Of a stretch of 64,000 nucleotides of DNA, positions 22,592-35,400 are shown piece by piece. The notes under the pieces were generated by a model. It saw only the letters and a list, made by a program, of their open reading frames with translations. It made no database searches and was not told where the DNA came from. The stretch is from Hygrophila difformis (lineage: Eukaryota; Streptophyta; Magnoliopsida; Lamiales; Acanthaceae). Both the position numbers and the translations under genes were made by a program. The DNA lies in the NCBI GenBank assembly GCA_030278955.1, contig JAOANR010000005.1:1035431-1099430 (forward strand). Reading direction: 5' to 3'. How positions within the stretch are numbered: the stretch's first letter is position 1; every line of letters begins with the position of its first letter.

Positions 22592-23880
22592 TCACTGGTC
22601 GGGAGGCGGGAACCGACGACGCATATACTCGTCCATCTGACGCATGTAGGCATACATGTCGGTCATGGTGGCCTGATGCTCCAACTGCCTCGTAGTGATT
22701 GTATCCATGCGAGCCAGGTATAGATCCATCCTGGCATCCAAAGCGTTATAACGAGCCTGCCCGGCTGCAAACCCAGCGTCCATACGAGCAAACCCAGCAT
22801 CCATACTAAGCTGCATACCCTGCATCATCTGAAGTATCTGCGGCACCTCCGGACCCTGCTGGGGAACCATGGGAGGTGGAGGTGGCTGCTCAGGAGGGAC
22901 AACCAAAATCAAACCATCACCATTGGGCTCCGGGCGAAGGACCGCCGAAGGAGCCCCACGTCGTAGAGCACTGCGTCGAGCGGCGTAGGTAGGGATACGG
23001 TAGTAGCCGCCAGCAGCTAGCTCGTAAGGATCAGTCTCTGGTGACGTACGGATGCCCTGGGCCGCACACATACCACAAATAAGATGAACGTGGGTAATCA
23101 CCCTACTCCCTCGTCCTCGGCGCATACCCCTCAGGTTTTCTGCGATACAAGCCCCAACATTCACTATTTCACCCTACCACATCGGGCGATAAAGAAGATG
23201 GTCTCATAGACGTGGTCTATAACAATATGGCTCCGGGTAATCGGCCGGACACGACCTAACCATATCTGAGCAAGCTCGTGCCACGGAGAGTCCATCGTCG
23301 TCAATCGTAGCTCGTGATCATGCTCGAGCCGAGGTCCCACCTCAGCGCACAAAACGCCCCACGCAGGCGGGGGTATACGACCCTCAGGCTGTGGCCGGAA
23401 TACACCGTCGTCAGGAAGGCCAAAGTAGACGTTGATCGCCCGAGCACTGAAATCTAGATGGCGACCCCGAACCCAGACTCGAGACAAGTCGTTGTTCTCC
23501 CCAAGACCGCCAATGTTGGCGATGACCTCCATAGCTAAATAACCAGAAGCGATGCCCTCAGGGTAGCGCGCGAGTCCAGTCCAATGAAGAAGGTCCAAAA
23601 CTGGACTAACCCTGTCATCGTCCATATGACGAGGATCCATGCCTCTCTCCGGAACATAAGCCCTGTTCCGACGAAGCTCGTCGAAATAGAACTCCTGGGA
23701 GGCCATAGTAGCAAACAGATACCTATCGTGTCGATGGGGACGCACCTCGTCGGGAAGACCCTTGAGTTTTCGTCCTCCTCTGACTCGCTCTCATCAAAAT
23801 CAGGCATCGCCGGAGCGGCAGTGCTAGGGCCAGCCTCATCGCGCTGAGCAACCCCTCTCCTGGTCCTCGGGGGACACATG
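22592..23880 (-). pseudogene. Antisense gene with 'putative plant transposon protein' domain, frameshifted
   Basis: Reads on the minus strand inside a plus-strand gypsy element. It can be followed from MCPPRTRRGVAQRDEAGPS (ATG at 23878-23880) through an acidic linker, across a frameshift near 23755, into FYFDELRRNRAYVPERGMD and SRVWVRGRHLDFSARAINVY (23164-23745), then across a second shift at 23162-23164 into NVGACIAENLRGMRRGRG and a C-terminal Met/Ala/Arg-rich region with repeated MDAGFARMDAGFA (22592-23164). The order (FV/YVPERG region, VWVRG, IN, then H..D..Y, NVG and LIC) fits the plant retroelement-associated domain annotated as 'putative plant transposon protein'. Both frames overlap by ATGA-like junctions, so one-base indels explain the breaks. 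The sequence upstream (to about 24700) looks like a plant leader with pyrimidine-rich UTR. Function unknown. Confidence 0.7.
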
Positions 23881-24729
23881 AGAGACGCCAAAACAACCCA
23901 TAAAAAGAGCAACATACTGCAGATACGCAACCAATACCAAATATAAGAATAAATCCTACACAACGATTACATCAAGCATAGGGTAGAAAAACACAAGAGC
24001 ATGAAGTGTAGGCTCTAACACGAGCGATTTAAGAGTATAACCAAGCAAAGAATAAGCCCAAACAAAACCCAAGACTCTTTTGGGCATTTAGTCAAACACG
24101 TTGTGCGCGTAATAAATCAACTTCAAAGTTTACTTGTAAACACATGAGAAACGCCCCCAAATTGAAACAATTGCTTAGGCAATAACTCATCATCATAATA
24201 GGGCACAAAACGACAACAACGAACTCATGCTCATGCCCGCAATACTAATACAACTCGAGAAATTCATATTCTTCCTAAAGCATGGAATCTAGTAAAAACT
24301 TCCTCAAACTAGGTATACATTGTTGCACAAATACTTCCTAATCACAAAAAAATAACGCCAAGTATCGCGTAAACTCGCTAATTGCACAAACTAAGTCTAA
24401 AACAACAAATCCCCAATTCTTGTCCCTAAACCCTAATTTCGAAATTCACCCAAAGATTAAAGCTAAACAAGGCATAAAATCTGAAATTGACAAGTAGAAG
24501 TAGTAGAAACATACATTGCAATGAAAAATCGAAGTTGGGAATGGGAGAATTGGAGGATGAGAGAACGAATTTGGGAGCAAACTAGAAGAAGCCTCGGAAG
24601 TGGAAATGGGGCGGAATGTCCGCGCGAGCCCCTTTTTTTCAACCTGTTGTGGCCGCGCGGTCACCGCGCGGGCCCACGAAAATGTTTTTTTTTTTTTTAC
24701 TTATTCCCACACCTTCTATTGTTTTACAC

Positions 24730-27012
24730 GATCAACTATACGTCAAATTGTCCAAATGCGACTTTTGGTTGAAGGAGGTAGCATTTCTAGGACATATAGT
24801 ATCCGCTGATGGAGTTTCAGTGGATCCGGCAAAAGTTTCTGCCGTAACTGAATGGGCAACTCCCAAGAGCCAAACTGAGATAAGGAGTTTCCTTGGATTA
24901 GCCGGGTACTATAGACGGTTTGTGAAGGATTTTTCGAAAATCGCACGACCTTTGACCCAGCTGCTGAAGAAGGGAGTAAAATACGTGTGGACAGAGGCTT
25001 GTGAGACAGCGTTTCAAGAACTGAAGAAACGACTCACAACCACACCCGTATTGACACTACCATCAGAGAATGGTGACTTCGAAGTTTACAGCGATGCTTC
25101 GAAGGAAGGTTTAGGTTGTGTCTTGATGCAAGACTCGAGAGTCGTAGCGTATGCATCACAGCAACTAAAACCTCACAAGGAGAATTATCCGACACATGAC
25201 CTGGAGTTGGCAGCGGTCGTTTTCGCTCTAAAGATATGGAGACATTATCTTTATGGGCGGAAGTGTCGAATGTTCACCGACCACAAGAGCTTGAAATATA
25301 TATTCACTCAGAAGGAGTTGAATTTGAGACAGCGAAGGTGGTTGGAACTTATTAAGGACTACGATTTAGAGATAGCCTACCACGAGGGGAAGGCGAATGT
25401 GGTAGCCGATGCCCTAAGCCGGAAAACCCAACACGTGACAAGCTCGTTGGTAATTCCGCCGGCATTGTACATGGATTTAGCGAGATTGGACGTGGAACTT
25501 GTGCATCCTGGCATAGTGAGTGAAACGATCAACGCCATGGTCGTAGACACTCCAATATTGGACGAGATTAAGCTCGCCCAACCGGGCGACGCGAAACTCG
25601 AGAAGATAAAGGGGTATCTTGCCGAAGGAAAGGCAATATGATTTGCTATCCACGAGGATGGAAACATTCGTTTCAAAGGGAGATGGTGCGTGCCCCTCAA
25701 ATATGCCGAGTTGAAGCGAAGATTGATGGAAGAAGGGCACAACACACCATATTCAGTATATCCCGGAGGTGACAAGCTTTACAAAGATCTAAAGAAGATC
25801 TATTGGTGGCCGGGAATGAAGAAGGAAGTGGCAGACGTCGTGGCGAAGTGTCTCACCTGCCAAAAGGTTAAGGCAGTGCGACATAAACCCCTAGGATTGA
25901 TGCAACCACTAGAGATTCCAAGTTGGAAGTGGGATAGCATCTCAATGGACTTTGTCTCGGGATTACCCCGATCACCTGAAGGCATGAACTAGATTTGGTT
26001 GATTGTGGATAGGCTAACGAAGATAGCCATATTTATCCCGATGAATGACACGTGGACTATGGACCAATTGGCCCGAGCCTACGTTGATAATGTGGTACGA
26101 CGACATGGAGTACCACATGACATTATTTCCGATAGAGACAGTAGATTTGTCTCTCACTTTTGGACAGAGTTACAAAAAGCTCTCGGTACTCAAATCAAAA
26201 TGAGCACCGCATTCCACCCAATGACGGATGGTCAAACCGAGAGAACAATCCAAACACTAGAAGACATGCTGAGAGCGTGCGTGTTGGAATTTAAGGGAAA
26301 TTGGGAATCTCATTTACCCCTAATCGAATTCTCTTATAATAATAGCTACCATGCTAGCATTGGCATGGCACTATTCGAAGCGTTGTATGGACGAAAGTGC
26401 CGAAGCCCGTTGAGCTGGGAAGAAAACGATAAGTCGGTGGTAGTGGGACCACAACTTATCGAAGACATGGCTCAACAAATCACAGTAATTCAAGGAAAAA
26501 TGAAAGCCGCTCAAGACCGTCAGAAGAGTTACGCTGACGTGAGACGACGAGACCTAGAATTTCAAGTGGGAGATAGGGTCATGCTAAAGATATCACCCAT
26601 GAAGGGGGTGATGCGCTTTGGCAAACGAGGAAAGTTGAGTCCTCGATACATAGGACCTTATGAAATTCTAGAACGAGTCGGAAATTTGGCCTACCGACTG
26701 GCGTTACCACCACAGTTAGATCGAGTTCATAATGTCTTCCATGTCTCACAACTAAAGAAGTATGTGCCGGACCCGACACATGTACTTCAACCGGAGATAA
26801 TCGAACTCGATGAGGATTTGACTTATGAAGAAGTCCCAGTGCGAATTCTAGACACTAAGGAGCGAGTAACTACGAACAAAACCATCAAAATGATCAAGAT
26901 TCTTTCGTCGAACCATGAAAGTGAGACGACAACTTGGGAGGTAGAATCCGACATGAGAGAACGCTACCCGACATTATTCCAAACCGACACCGACACAGTT
27001 ATGGGGACATAA
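24730..27012 (+). pseudogene. Ty3/gypsy pol fragment: RT tail, RNase H, integrase, chromodomain-like tail
   Basis: Starts inside RT at [20 protein letters not shown], so the YxDD palm and everything before it are missing. RNase H follows with [28 protein letters not shown] and [11 protein letters not shown]. The integrase zinc finger has HNTPYSVYPGG and CLTCQKVK; the second His of the usual HHCC is Tyr here. The core has SMDFVSGLP, IISDRDSRF and TDGQTERTIQTLED (D, D, E). The tail includes PRYIGPYEILERVGNLAYRL and a Tekay-type chromodomain-like stretch (YEEVPVRILDTKERVTTNKT). Two in-frame stops, TGA at 25639-25641 and TAG at 25990-25992, cut the same frame into three. Upstream of 24730 the frame runs through foreign sequence and a T-rich run, marking the fusion with the antisense cassette. 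Confidence 0.93.
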
Positions 27013-27021
27013 CTGCAATCT

Positions 27022-27035
27022 TAAAGGGGAGAGGA
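27022..27035 (+). other. Outer polypurine tract
   Basis: AAAGGGGAGAGGA directly precedes TGTCATACC at 27036. This has the standard arrangement of a polypurine tract against an LTR start, yet this copy's 5' LTR begins 206 bp further in. Confidence 0.65.
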
Positions 27036-27228
27036 TGTCATACCATCCATTTTTCATGCATTTTTGTACACAAACAATTTTGAACTACGTTATGGCTTGA
27101 TCCCTTCATAGGGTACGTACGCAGCTTAGAAGTTTTAATTCTAAGTTCAGTCGCAAAATAATAAAACAAACAAAAGACCTTAGCACGAGAAAAGCCGAAA
27201 CACAACTTCGAGGACGAAGTTGATTCTT

Positions 27229-27241
27229 AAGAAGGGTAGAC
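27229..27241 (+). other. Inner polypurine-like tract
   Basis: AAGAAGGGTAGAC directly precedes TGTAATACCCGAG at 27242, the LTR start that matches the 5' LTR and the ATATC target duplication. It is weaker than the outer tract, but the solo LTR at 39760-42580 conserves it as AAGGAGGGTAGAC. Confidence 0.55.
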
Positions 27242-29764
27242 TGTAATACCCGAGAATTTTGCAACATAAAACAATAAATAAAATAAATACAATAAATAAA
27301 TAAATCCAGCAGATAAGTAAATAAATAAAGATAAGGAAGTGAGAAATGAAATTTAACTTAAAAAGGAATTAAAGGAATTTAATAAAAAGAACCAGTTAAA
27401 GATAAATAAATTGCACACCGAAATCCGACACCAATGAACTCGAGAACTCGAGTCCAAACATAAATTATACGAGGTTTCTATTTCCGTAAACCCGAAGATA
27501 CCCCGGAAATCGGAATCCGGGAGCATAGGGGGATAGAAGTCTGAAAAAGAGGAGGAAAGGCACGACGGATCGCACGACCCGCCCGGACCGAAGTCCAGGC
27601 GAGTGCCGCGCGGTGGCTGTGGGGTCAAGTGGGAAAAAGGCGCGCCACGACCGCGCCGCTTGACAGATTCGCCGGTTGCGAGATTCACTCGCCCGAATCC
27701 GGATTTTCCGACTTCGGTTGAACACCTTTCGGCTCAAGATTCTTAGAGGCAGACCTTGGACGCCCCTAGGTCTTGTTTACCTTTAAATAAGCCCTCTTGA
27801 AAGCTCCGAACACTTTTCCAAAACCCTACACCTCTCTATACGTTTGAAACCCTAATTCTGGAGTCGTCGGAGGCACGAAACAAAGGCGAGGACTGTTTGG
27901 ACGAAAATTTGAAGATCTCCAGCGTCGTGGTAAGCTTCGATCCGATCCTTGTTCCATATACGATTCGAAAACGAATCATAACCTTCTTCTTTTTCTTTCT
28001 ACACCCCGAATCGGATCTAGAACGTAGAACCCGACAAACGGAGGACTGGAAGCCACGCCTTCGAAATAGACGATCCCGGACATCTACAAATCTATAAGTT
28101 AACGCTTACATGGTTTTGGGAGTAAAATACGTAAAACTAAAAGCTTCATCAAATCTTTCGTAAATCTTTCAACATACGTTTTCTATTGGCGCAACAGTTT
28201 TGTCTAATTTTTCCGAACCTTAAAAAATCTTCAAACGGAAAAATTTAAAACACAAAAAACGTTCCTAAGGCTTAGATCTATCTACTGTAAAAGTTTCAGA
28301 ATTTTTAGAGACGTTTTGATATCTAAAATACACCCGAAACCGAACTGCTGAAACTTGGATCTTGAAATTCTTGACAGAACTTAGGTCCGATCTTGATCAC
28401 GTTTTTGACATTAGTTCTAGACCGATTTAGATCTTTAGCCGAACATGAAAGTTGTAGACAAATGTCTTAAGAAGGTCTCTGTAAAATTTCATTAAGTTTG
28501 AAGTTGATTTGCTATGTTAGATCTTGATAATCTTGAACTGCTGTACACAAAATTCGGACAGATTAATGTTATGACGGAAATTGACGTTTTTGACCTGTTC
28601 TGGTATCTCGGATTGAAAAAGTTAAAACACAAAAGTTGTTCATCTCGATGTTTCTGAGTCAGTGGTAAATTTTCAGAATTTTTGGAATTAAATTCTATTT
28701 TTAGTGAATTTTAGTGTAAACTGTGGTTGACCGAGTCAAATCTTGAAATCTTGTTGAAACGGTGAAACTAGCCTTTAAGGTTTAAACGAGTAGAAGACTC
28801 TTTGAAAGAAATATATGAAATCTGGAAATTAGGAAATCCCCTTTACAAACTTGATCTTTAAAATTAGGGGGTGAGTGCTCTGCAGGGTGCCCTCCTAACG
28901 ATTCACTTCGTGCCTTTATAGACGATGGTGACCCGCACGAAATATTTGAGATATGTTGCCAAAACGGCATGAGATAAATGGCCTACACTCTCGTGAATAT
29001 CCTTATGGGTTTCCCGAGGCTCCGGAGTGGTACTGGGTATGACAGATACGGCTGCGGCAGCCGGTTTCCGGCTAAACTTGTTGACATCGCGATGAAATCG
29101 TGAAACACTTGAAATACTAAATCTTGGGAGTAAATGGGGATAGTTAAATGTTTAATTAATGTCCTTTTTAATTATTAAATTCTTTATTTAAATTAATTAT
29201 GATTTTATTTAAATTATGCTAAATGTACTATTGGTTAGTGTCATGATTAAATTATGCGAATTGGTTATATTATTATCTATAATTATTATCATACTTTTAT
29301 GAAATTATTAAATTGATGGCTTTTAAACCCTACGATCATGCATGTGTTAACTTACTTAGCATGTTGTGCTGACCAAACCATTTATTTTCCTTTTTCCTTA
29401 CAGAGTATGTGGAATGATCACGAGTACGTTCATGCATGGGGGAACTTGCATTTTGCGAAACTTATTATTTTAAATTCTTGCATTAGACTCTAGAATAAGC
29501 GGGCCTGTTTAACCCGTATTTTGTCCATGTCGGTCGTATTTACATTTCCGCTGCAATATTATACTTAAATACTATTTCCGCTGCGTTATGATATTATTAT
29601 TTTCGAGACTATATTGTATGAGATGTTTGCAAATGTTTTAAATATTTTTCTAACACTGAAATACCTAGCCTTGCATCTCTTTAGTAAGCCGGAGAAACCG
29701 TGTCTTACTAGGGAGGTGTGGCGGTGACATCCCGACCTGGGTGACCAAAAACCGGGGTGTTACA
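27242..29764 (+). repeat. 3' LTR of the gypsy element
   Basis: 2523 bp, starting TGTAATACCCGAG and ending CCGGGGTGTTACA, followed by the ATATC duplication. It retains about 200 bp (around 28750-28965) that are missing from the 5' LTR. If the outer tract marks the true start, the LTR begins at 27036 and is 2729 bp long. Confidence 0.9.
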
Positions 29765-30951
29765 ATATCCATCGCACAAGAGGAGAAAATGCTGAAAAAC
29801 ACTTGTTTTTATTCCATCCCAACTTGTGCGGCGGACCTCTGTGCGATGGACATCATTAATCGCACAGGGTATCCATCGCACAACACTCCTTTGTATCATG
29901 GAAAATTCCCAAAATTTTTCTAAATCTTTTTGTGCTATGAATATGCACAGTCAGTGGCTGACACTACAAGGGGCTTGGGGGTGGGGGGGGGGGGGGGGGC
30001 GCCCCGTTGAGTTCAAAGTTTGCCATTATTTTTTTTATAAACATGTGTGCATTTTCGTTATGGTAGAAAATATTTTTATGTAATTCCGTCCATCCAAGCT
30101 CAAACATTGCTATTAATTTTTTATATGGCTGCATGAATTTTAGTTGTAGTAGAATGCATTTTTTGTAATTTACGCAATGGAGAAGATGAACGTGAAAAAG
30201 AAGGTAACATATTTCTTTGTTGGTGTGTTGTTTAACATAGCCACATATGTTCTTCAATCTTAATAAATAAAATAATAAACTTTCCTACTATATAGAGTTG
30301 TAACTAGACTAGAGAGATCATATTTTACCGATTTATGATATTAACATTAGTCCTATATGTTACACGACTGCTACGGTTCAAAGATTGTTAATTATATGCG
30401 TAAAAAAATATGAGATGATTTTTTTATTGACTTCTTAGTATCTTACATTAAAAATTAAAAAATTTTATAACGTTTTCAAAAAATCTCGATTCGTAGTTTA
30501 CAATGTTCGTGCATAATATAAAAATAAAATATTTATAATGATTTTTCTATATAATATCTTTTATTATTTTATTTATTGTGAGAAAAGAATTCATAACTCG
30601 TCCCCAGTTCTAAGCCTCTGACGATGGATTCCCCATCGTATGATGATGTGTTTATCGAACATAGACCATTTTGGGAGCAAAAAAGTATGTTAATTATGAG
30701 ATAATAATATTTCTAGGCCTTCAAAAGGAGTAATTTTCAGATTTTGGCTATTATTTTTTCGTTTAGAGTTTTGGTCCACTACAAGATTGTCAGGCCCAAA
30801 AAAAGGGCCAAACGGGATAGAATCCGCTGCTCTTGGTCTTGTTGGAGGAAGGCCGCGTGCTGTTCAAATCGTCTCCTTAAGGGTGCGCACGGTTCCGTTA
30901 ACCGAATTTTTTCAGGTATTTGTTAACCGAATTGAACCGAGCAAATACTAA
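29765..30951. other. Spacer with inverted TGTGCGATGG motifs and a long G run
   Basis: No gene seen. CCATCGCACA (29769-29778 and 29873-29882) and TGTGCGATGG (29840-29849, plus 18979-18988 on the other side of the gypsy element) alternate in orientation. A G-rich run fills 29977-29999. AT-rich sequence follows. At about 30880 GGTGCGCACGGTTCCGTTAA begins a stretch with repeated TTAACCGAA, a motif type also seen near 31630 and in 45711-46600. Confidence 0.4.
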
Positions 30952-31621
30952 GGGGGCGTTTGGTTTGGAATCTTGGGTAGGAAATGTTATATGCCCGCGT
31001 TTGGTTTGTGACATCTTTCATGTAGGAATGTCTCATTGCCACCGAGGTGGGAATGTTGAGGGTTTTGGGTGGGAATGTGATTCCCATCCAAGAGGTAGAT
31101 ATTCTTAGATTACCATCTCAATTTATCATACTTTTATACTAATGTGTCATTTATACCCTTACATTTTATACTTCTTTTATTTTATAAATTTAGATATTTG
31201 TATAAAAATGATAAATATATGAAATTTAATTTAAAAAATCAATTGAAAATTTTAAATTATTTAAACATTTTCTTTAAATAAATATTCACATATTTTCTTA
31301 AAATTTATTTATCCTCTATATAAAAAATAAAAATAATAAATATTTAGTGACATTAAATTTTATTTTTAAAAATAAATCGGTTCAAATATTATCACTATTT
31401 TGTAGCAAAATGACATATTTATAAATTAGTTCAATTAAAATTTAAGGATATTATAGTAAATTGATTAGAAATGGAAATGTGAGATTCCCAATCTAACAAA
31501 ATACAATAATCTTAAAACATCAAAAATTAATATTCCCGCAATCTCATATTCCCAGTAATCTTATATTCCCAGCAATCACATTCCTACGGTAATCTAAGAT
31601 CCCTCCAAACCAAACGGATCC
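30952..31621. mobile_element. Tourist-like (PIF/Harbinger) MITE
   Basis: Terminal inverted repeats GGGGGCGTTTGGTTTGG (30952-30968) and CCAAACCAAACGGATCC (31605-31621) match at 14 of 17 positions and are flanked by TAA on both sides (30949-30951, 31622-31624). TAA is the PIF/Harbinger target. The interior is AT-rich with no coding region. Confidence 0.8.
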
Positions 31622-32466
31622 TAAAATGTATTAACCGAAACCGAAATGAAACATCCATTTATCAAAAAATTCGGTTAAGCGAAAAAATTCTCACTATTCG
31701 CAAATTATTCGAACCGAACTGAATCAGACTTTTATAAAGCACCAAATAACAAAACTTGGACCCAACCCAACCGAATTCAATGCAATCAGTTCAAATCATC
31801 CCCTAAAAAAGAAACCCTAGTCTCCAATACAATAAGCACACAGGCATCAACAAAAGGGCAAGTAAAAAATACAAACAATCGACACCAAGTAGAAAGCAAT
31901 AGACACTGTTCTTCGTTCTTTAACCTAAAGTTGAAATATTTGGAAAGCTTCATAGAAACCATGAACTAAACCACCAGAGACACGAAAGACAACCCATATA
32001 TTGTAAAGACAGGTGGAAGAGTGTGGAGCAGCAGAGGCCAGGGCGAAGGCGTCGCCGCCTCAGTCAGAGTTTGGTGCAGCGCAGCAGCGGAGGGAGAAGC
32101 GAAGGTGGGGGGTGAGAATGGAGCAGCGACATCAGCGTCAGCGTCTCTTCGGGCAAGCGGCGGCGCAAGACATCGCCGAAGCAGCACTCACGATTTGACA
32201 GATCTGGGAGAGGCGAACGATATCGATTTTGAGCGCAGGAAGTATAGGAATAGATAGAATGGTGAAATGCGATTTGGGCCTTTGAGGATGGAGGGATTCC
32301 AATACATTCTAGGGGTTTAATATTTTAGTTATTATACATATAATTTATAATTTATAGAAAAAGTAAAATATATCCCCATCTCCGATCTCTCGCATTGCAT
32401 CTAGCTTACTCGAGAATACTGTTGAATTTCTCACTAGTTCCTATCCAGGATTGCCGATTTTTCACA
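31622..32466. other. Upstream region of the O-fucosyltransferase gene
   Basis: AT-rich to 31960, then a GC-rich patch (31975-32250) open in several frames on both strands, with Ala/Arg-rich translations that I do not recognise. The following AT-rich stretch probably holds the promoter and 5' UTR of the gene starting at 32467. No CDS supported. Confidence 0.4.
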
Positions 32467-35400
32467 ATGAGAAGGTGAGAATTTGTTTAACCTTACCTCT
32501 ACACTTGATTTGCTCGATTTAATTCTCATTTTTGGTTGAGTTTGGATCGCTTTCGTGATTCCAGCAGACTGCCGCATAGGCACCAAGTGAAGCAATCTGG
32601 AGTTAGAGGAATGTTTGGCAGGTTAGCAATTGCGGTCATTGTCCTGGTGATCTGCACAATATCTCTATTGTCCACGGTTAAGAGCACAGCAAGATCCGAC
32701 TCGCGTTCGGAGGTACATATTGTAGTGATTCCCCTTTCAAATTTTTGTTGGATGTTGAGTAAATTCGGGTTGTTATATCGTTATCTTCTTTGTTAATTGT
32801 TAATGTATTGACTTGTAGGTGAAAATCAGTTAGATTTTTGGTTTGTTATTATATGCTAGAGCAATTACTTGTTTAGTGGAATTTCGTTTACATCTTATTT
32901 TGAACCAAAAAGAGCTAAATATAGAACTGACAGCTTAAAGTTAGAAACTGTTCTTTTCTTTCAATTGTTTTTAGTAGATCTGGCATATTATAGTCTCTGC
33001 ATTATTCATTGAAATTTTTTGCAAAACTCTGTGAACAAATTGTTCATATTTTGTACTATATATGTAGATTGATGTTGATGAGCTTTGGAATACGGCTGCC
33101 ACTGATGGATGGAGACCATCATCTGCACCAAGATCCAATTGGCCCTGTATGTCTTCCATACTTTGCATTCATATGTTTTGCTGTAATAATTTTGGGTCTT
33201 GTTGAGAAACTAGTTTACACAGAATTTTTCAGTGGTTGCGGTGCTTTTAGTTGATGTTGTTACTGAAATATATGAATTTATGTTTACAGTTTTCTACTGA
33301 CTTTATTCGGTGTTGCAATTTTGATCTCATGCTTATATCTTCATGCAGCTCCCCCAGCAGAATCCAATGGCTATTTACGTGTCCGTTGTAATGGAGGCCT
33401 CAATCAGCAAAGAAGTGCAGTATGCAACAGTATCATGTTTCTTTTTTTTTATATTGTCTTTACAATTTTCTTTATCCTCTATGCGATTTTATTGGTGCCC
33501 TTAAATGTGATCATATCTCATTCTTTATCCTTGCTCCTTTGGGCTTTAAGAAGTTTCTCCTGGTATACAAACATTTATTGCTCATAGCTGTAATTTTTTC
33601 TCTCACTTACGGAGTTTGACTGTTGTTATTAATAAACCAGAGAATTTTGATTTCTTTGCAATTAATCTGCACTGTGGCGTTGTTAAATTTAGAAATCAAT
33701 GGAATATTGTATACAAGATGCCTTCGGTTCCATTTTACATGAAGGCAACTTGGAAACGCCACTATTTGTGGTCATTTTAAATCAACGCAGGGGAATTCAT
33801 CCAGATTTTTGAATAGTGATACTTGAATACAAGCAGATTGAATACCTTTGCTTCTCTTATTGATAATCATTTTTCAGTTAATTAGCATACATGAATTTTT
33901 TTTTTTAAAAAAAAAGAAAAAAAAGTAGCTTTCGTTATTCCTGGGTTATGGATATTTATTTGGCATTCATCGACATTTAGGAGTATTGATGGGTGGGTGC
34001 ATATGGAGTGATAAAGTTGATACCGTGTTAGAACTGTTGAAAAAGCCTGTGTAAATGCTTTAAGTTGATAGAGCGGTTTATCAATTTTAATGCTTTGTAG
34101 GTAATAAGATGTTTTTTGGGATGACCTCTTCTCTAAATATCACCTGGCCAGGAGAAGTTCGGCTGTCAAACATATTTGTTTTATTGATTATGAATTTTAA
34201 TTATGGAAATATTTTGTCCTATTCTTGCCTTAATGCAATATAAGAGCAACTTGCTTATCTTAAATTTATTATATGTTGTCAAGCATAATTATGATGTTTT
34301 TGTGATGTTTAGATCTGTAATGCTGTTCTTGCTGCTCGAATCATGAATGCCACACTCGTGCTCCCTGAACTTGATGCTAATTCATTCTGGCATGATGACA
34401 GGTATTTCATTCTACAACCTTTTAACCTAAAATGAAAAATACATATGCTGAAGCATAACATGCGATATTGGCTAACTGTTCTTGGATTCCTGTAGCATCC
34501 ATCTAGTGTTGTCAATGATATTTAAACTAGAATTTAATGTGTTTGACCAATAAATTATTAATATGTGTGTATTTGGTTGTGTATATAGAGGTCTAGTGTG
34601 TTGTTTAAGAAGATCAAAGTCACAGAAACTACGTGATGGCGTGATGCACTGAAAGTCATTTGCTCAAAATTATAGATGTGAACCAGAAATGTTGTAAACT
34701 CATCATCTATTCAAATGTGAAATATGTTTGAATAATAAAGTCTTATTTTGTGTTGAGTTGCTGTCTGCCATAGTTTAAGTCTGTTAAGTGGATCTTCAGT
34801 AAGAAAATTTATTATTTATGTTCTTTATTTTTATTTGTTTAAATTTTAGTTTACTTTTGGAAATGTTTACTAAATACAGATGCTTTTGTGATTTGTACTT
34901 CTAGTCCAAAGAAAACATTTTGAAGAGCTTAACTTTGATCATAGCAGCTAATTCTTATTATATGTTGGTATCTTTTCCTCTATAGTGGCTTTCATGGTGT
35001 CTATGATGTGAAGCATTTTATCGATTCATTGAGAAATGATGTGCGAATAGTGGAAAGCATTCCAGAAATCAAGAAAACTGGGAAAAACAAGAAGATTAAA
35101 GCTTTTCAGGTGAATTTTTTTTAATGATTGTATAGTTTTTACAATATATGACAAGAACTCTTGACACATCTTTTGGTGCTCAGATACGACCACCAAGAGA
35201 TGCTCCTATCAGTTGGTACACAACAGATGCCCTAGAAAAGATGAAAGAGCATGGTGCTATATATCTGACACCTTTCTCACACCGCTTGGCTGAAGAAGTT
35301 GACAATGCTGAATACCAGCGGCTCAGGTGTAGAGTGAACTATCATGCCCTAAGATTCAAACCTCATATAATGGAGTTGAGTAGCTCAATAGTGAGCAGAC

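Larger units (their letters stand above)
19016..29764 (+). mobile_element. Ty3/gypsy chromovirus, Tekay-like, full length, with antisense cassette
   Basis: Long LTRs flank a 5.9-kb interior and the 5-bp duplication ATATC sits on both sides (19011-19015, 29765-29769). A primer binding site follows the 5' LTR. The interior holds, in order, a 199-codon coiled-coil frame (plus), a reversed block with a two-part minus-strand gene (22592-23880) and its leader-like upstream sequence to about 24700, and a pol fragment starting at the C-terminal end of RT (24730-27012). Gag, protease and RT palm are missing. Pol has two in-frame stops. The C-terminal integrase extension resembles the divergent chromodomain of the Tekay/Del clade. 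The copy is non-autonomous. The LTRs differ by substitutions and a large indel, so it is older than the copia at 6103. Confidence 0.9.

Noticed and set aside
24446..24664. 72-codon minus-strand frame upstream of the antisense gene
   Set aside because: It looks like leader sequence; the protein-level likeness begins only at the ATG at 23880.
31966..32257. GC-rich open frames on both strands upstream of the fucosyltransferase gene
   Set aside because: Composition-driven; no motif, splice partner or family likeness.
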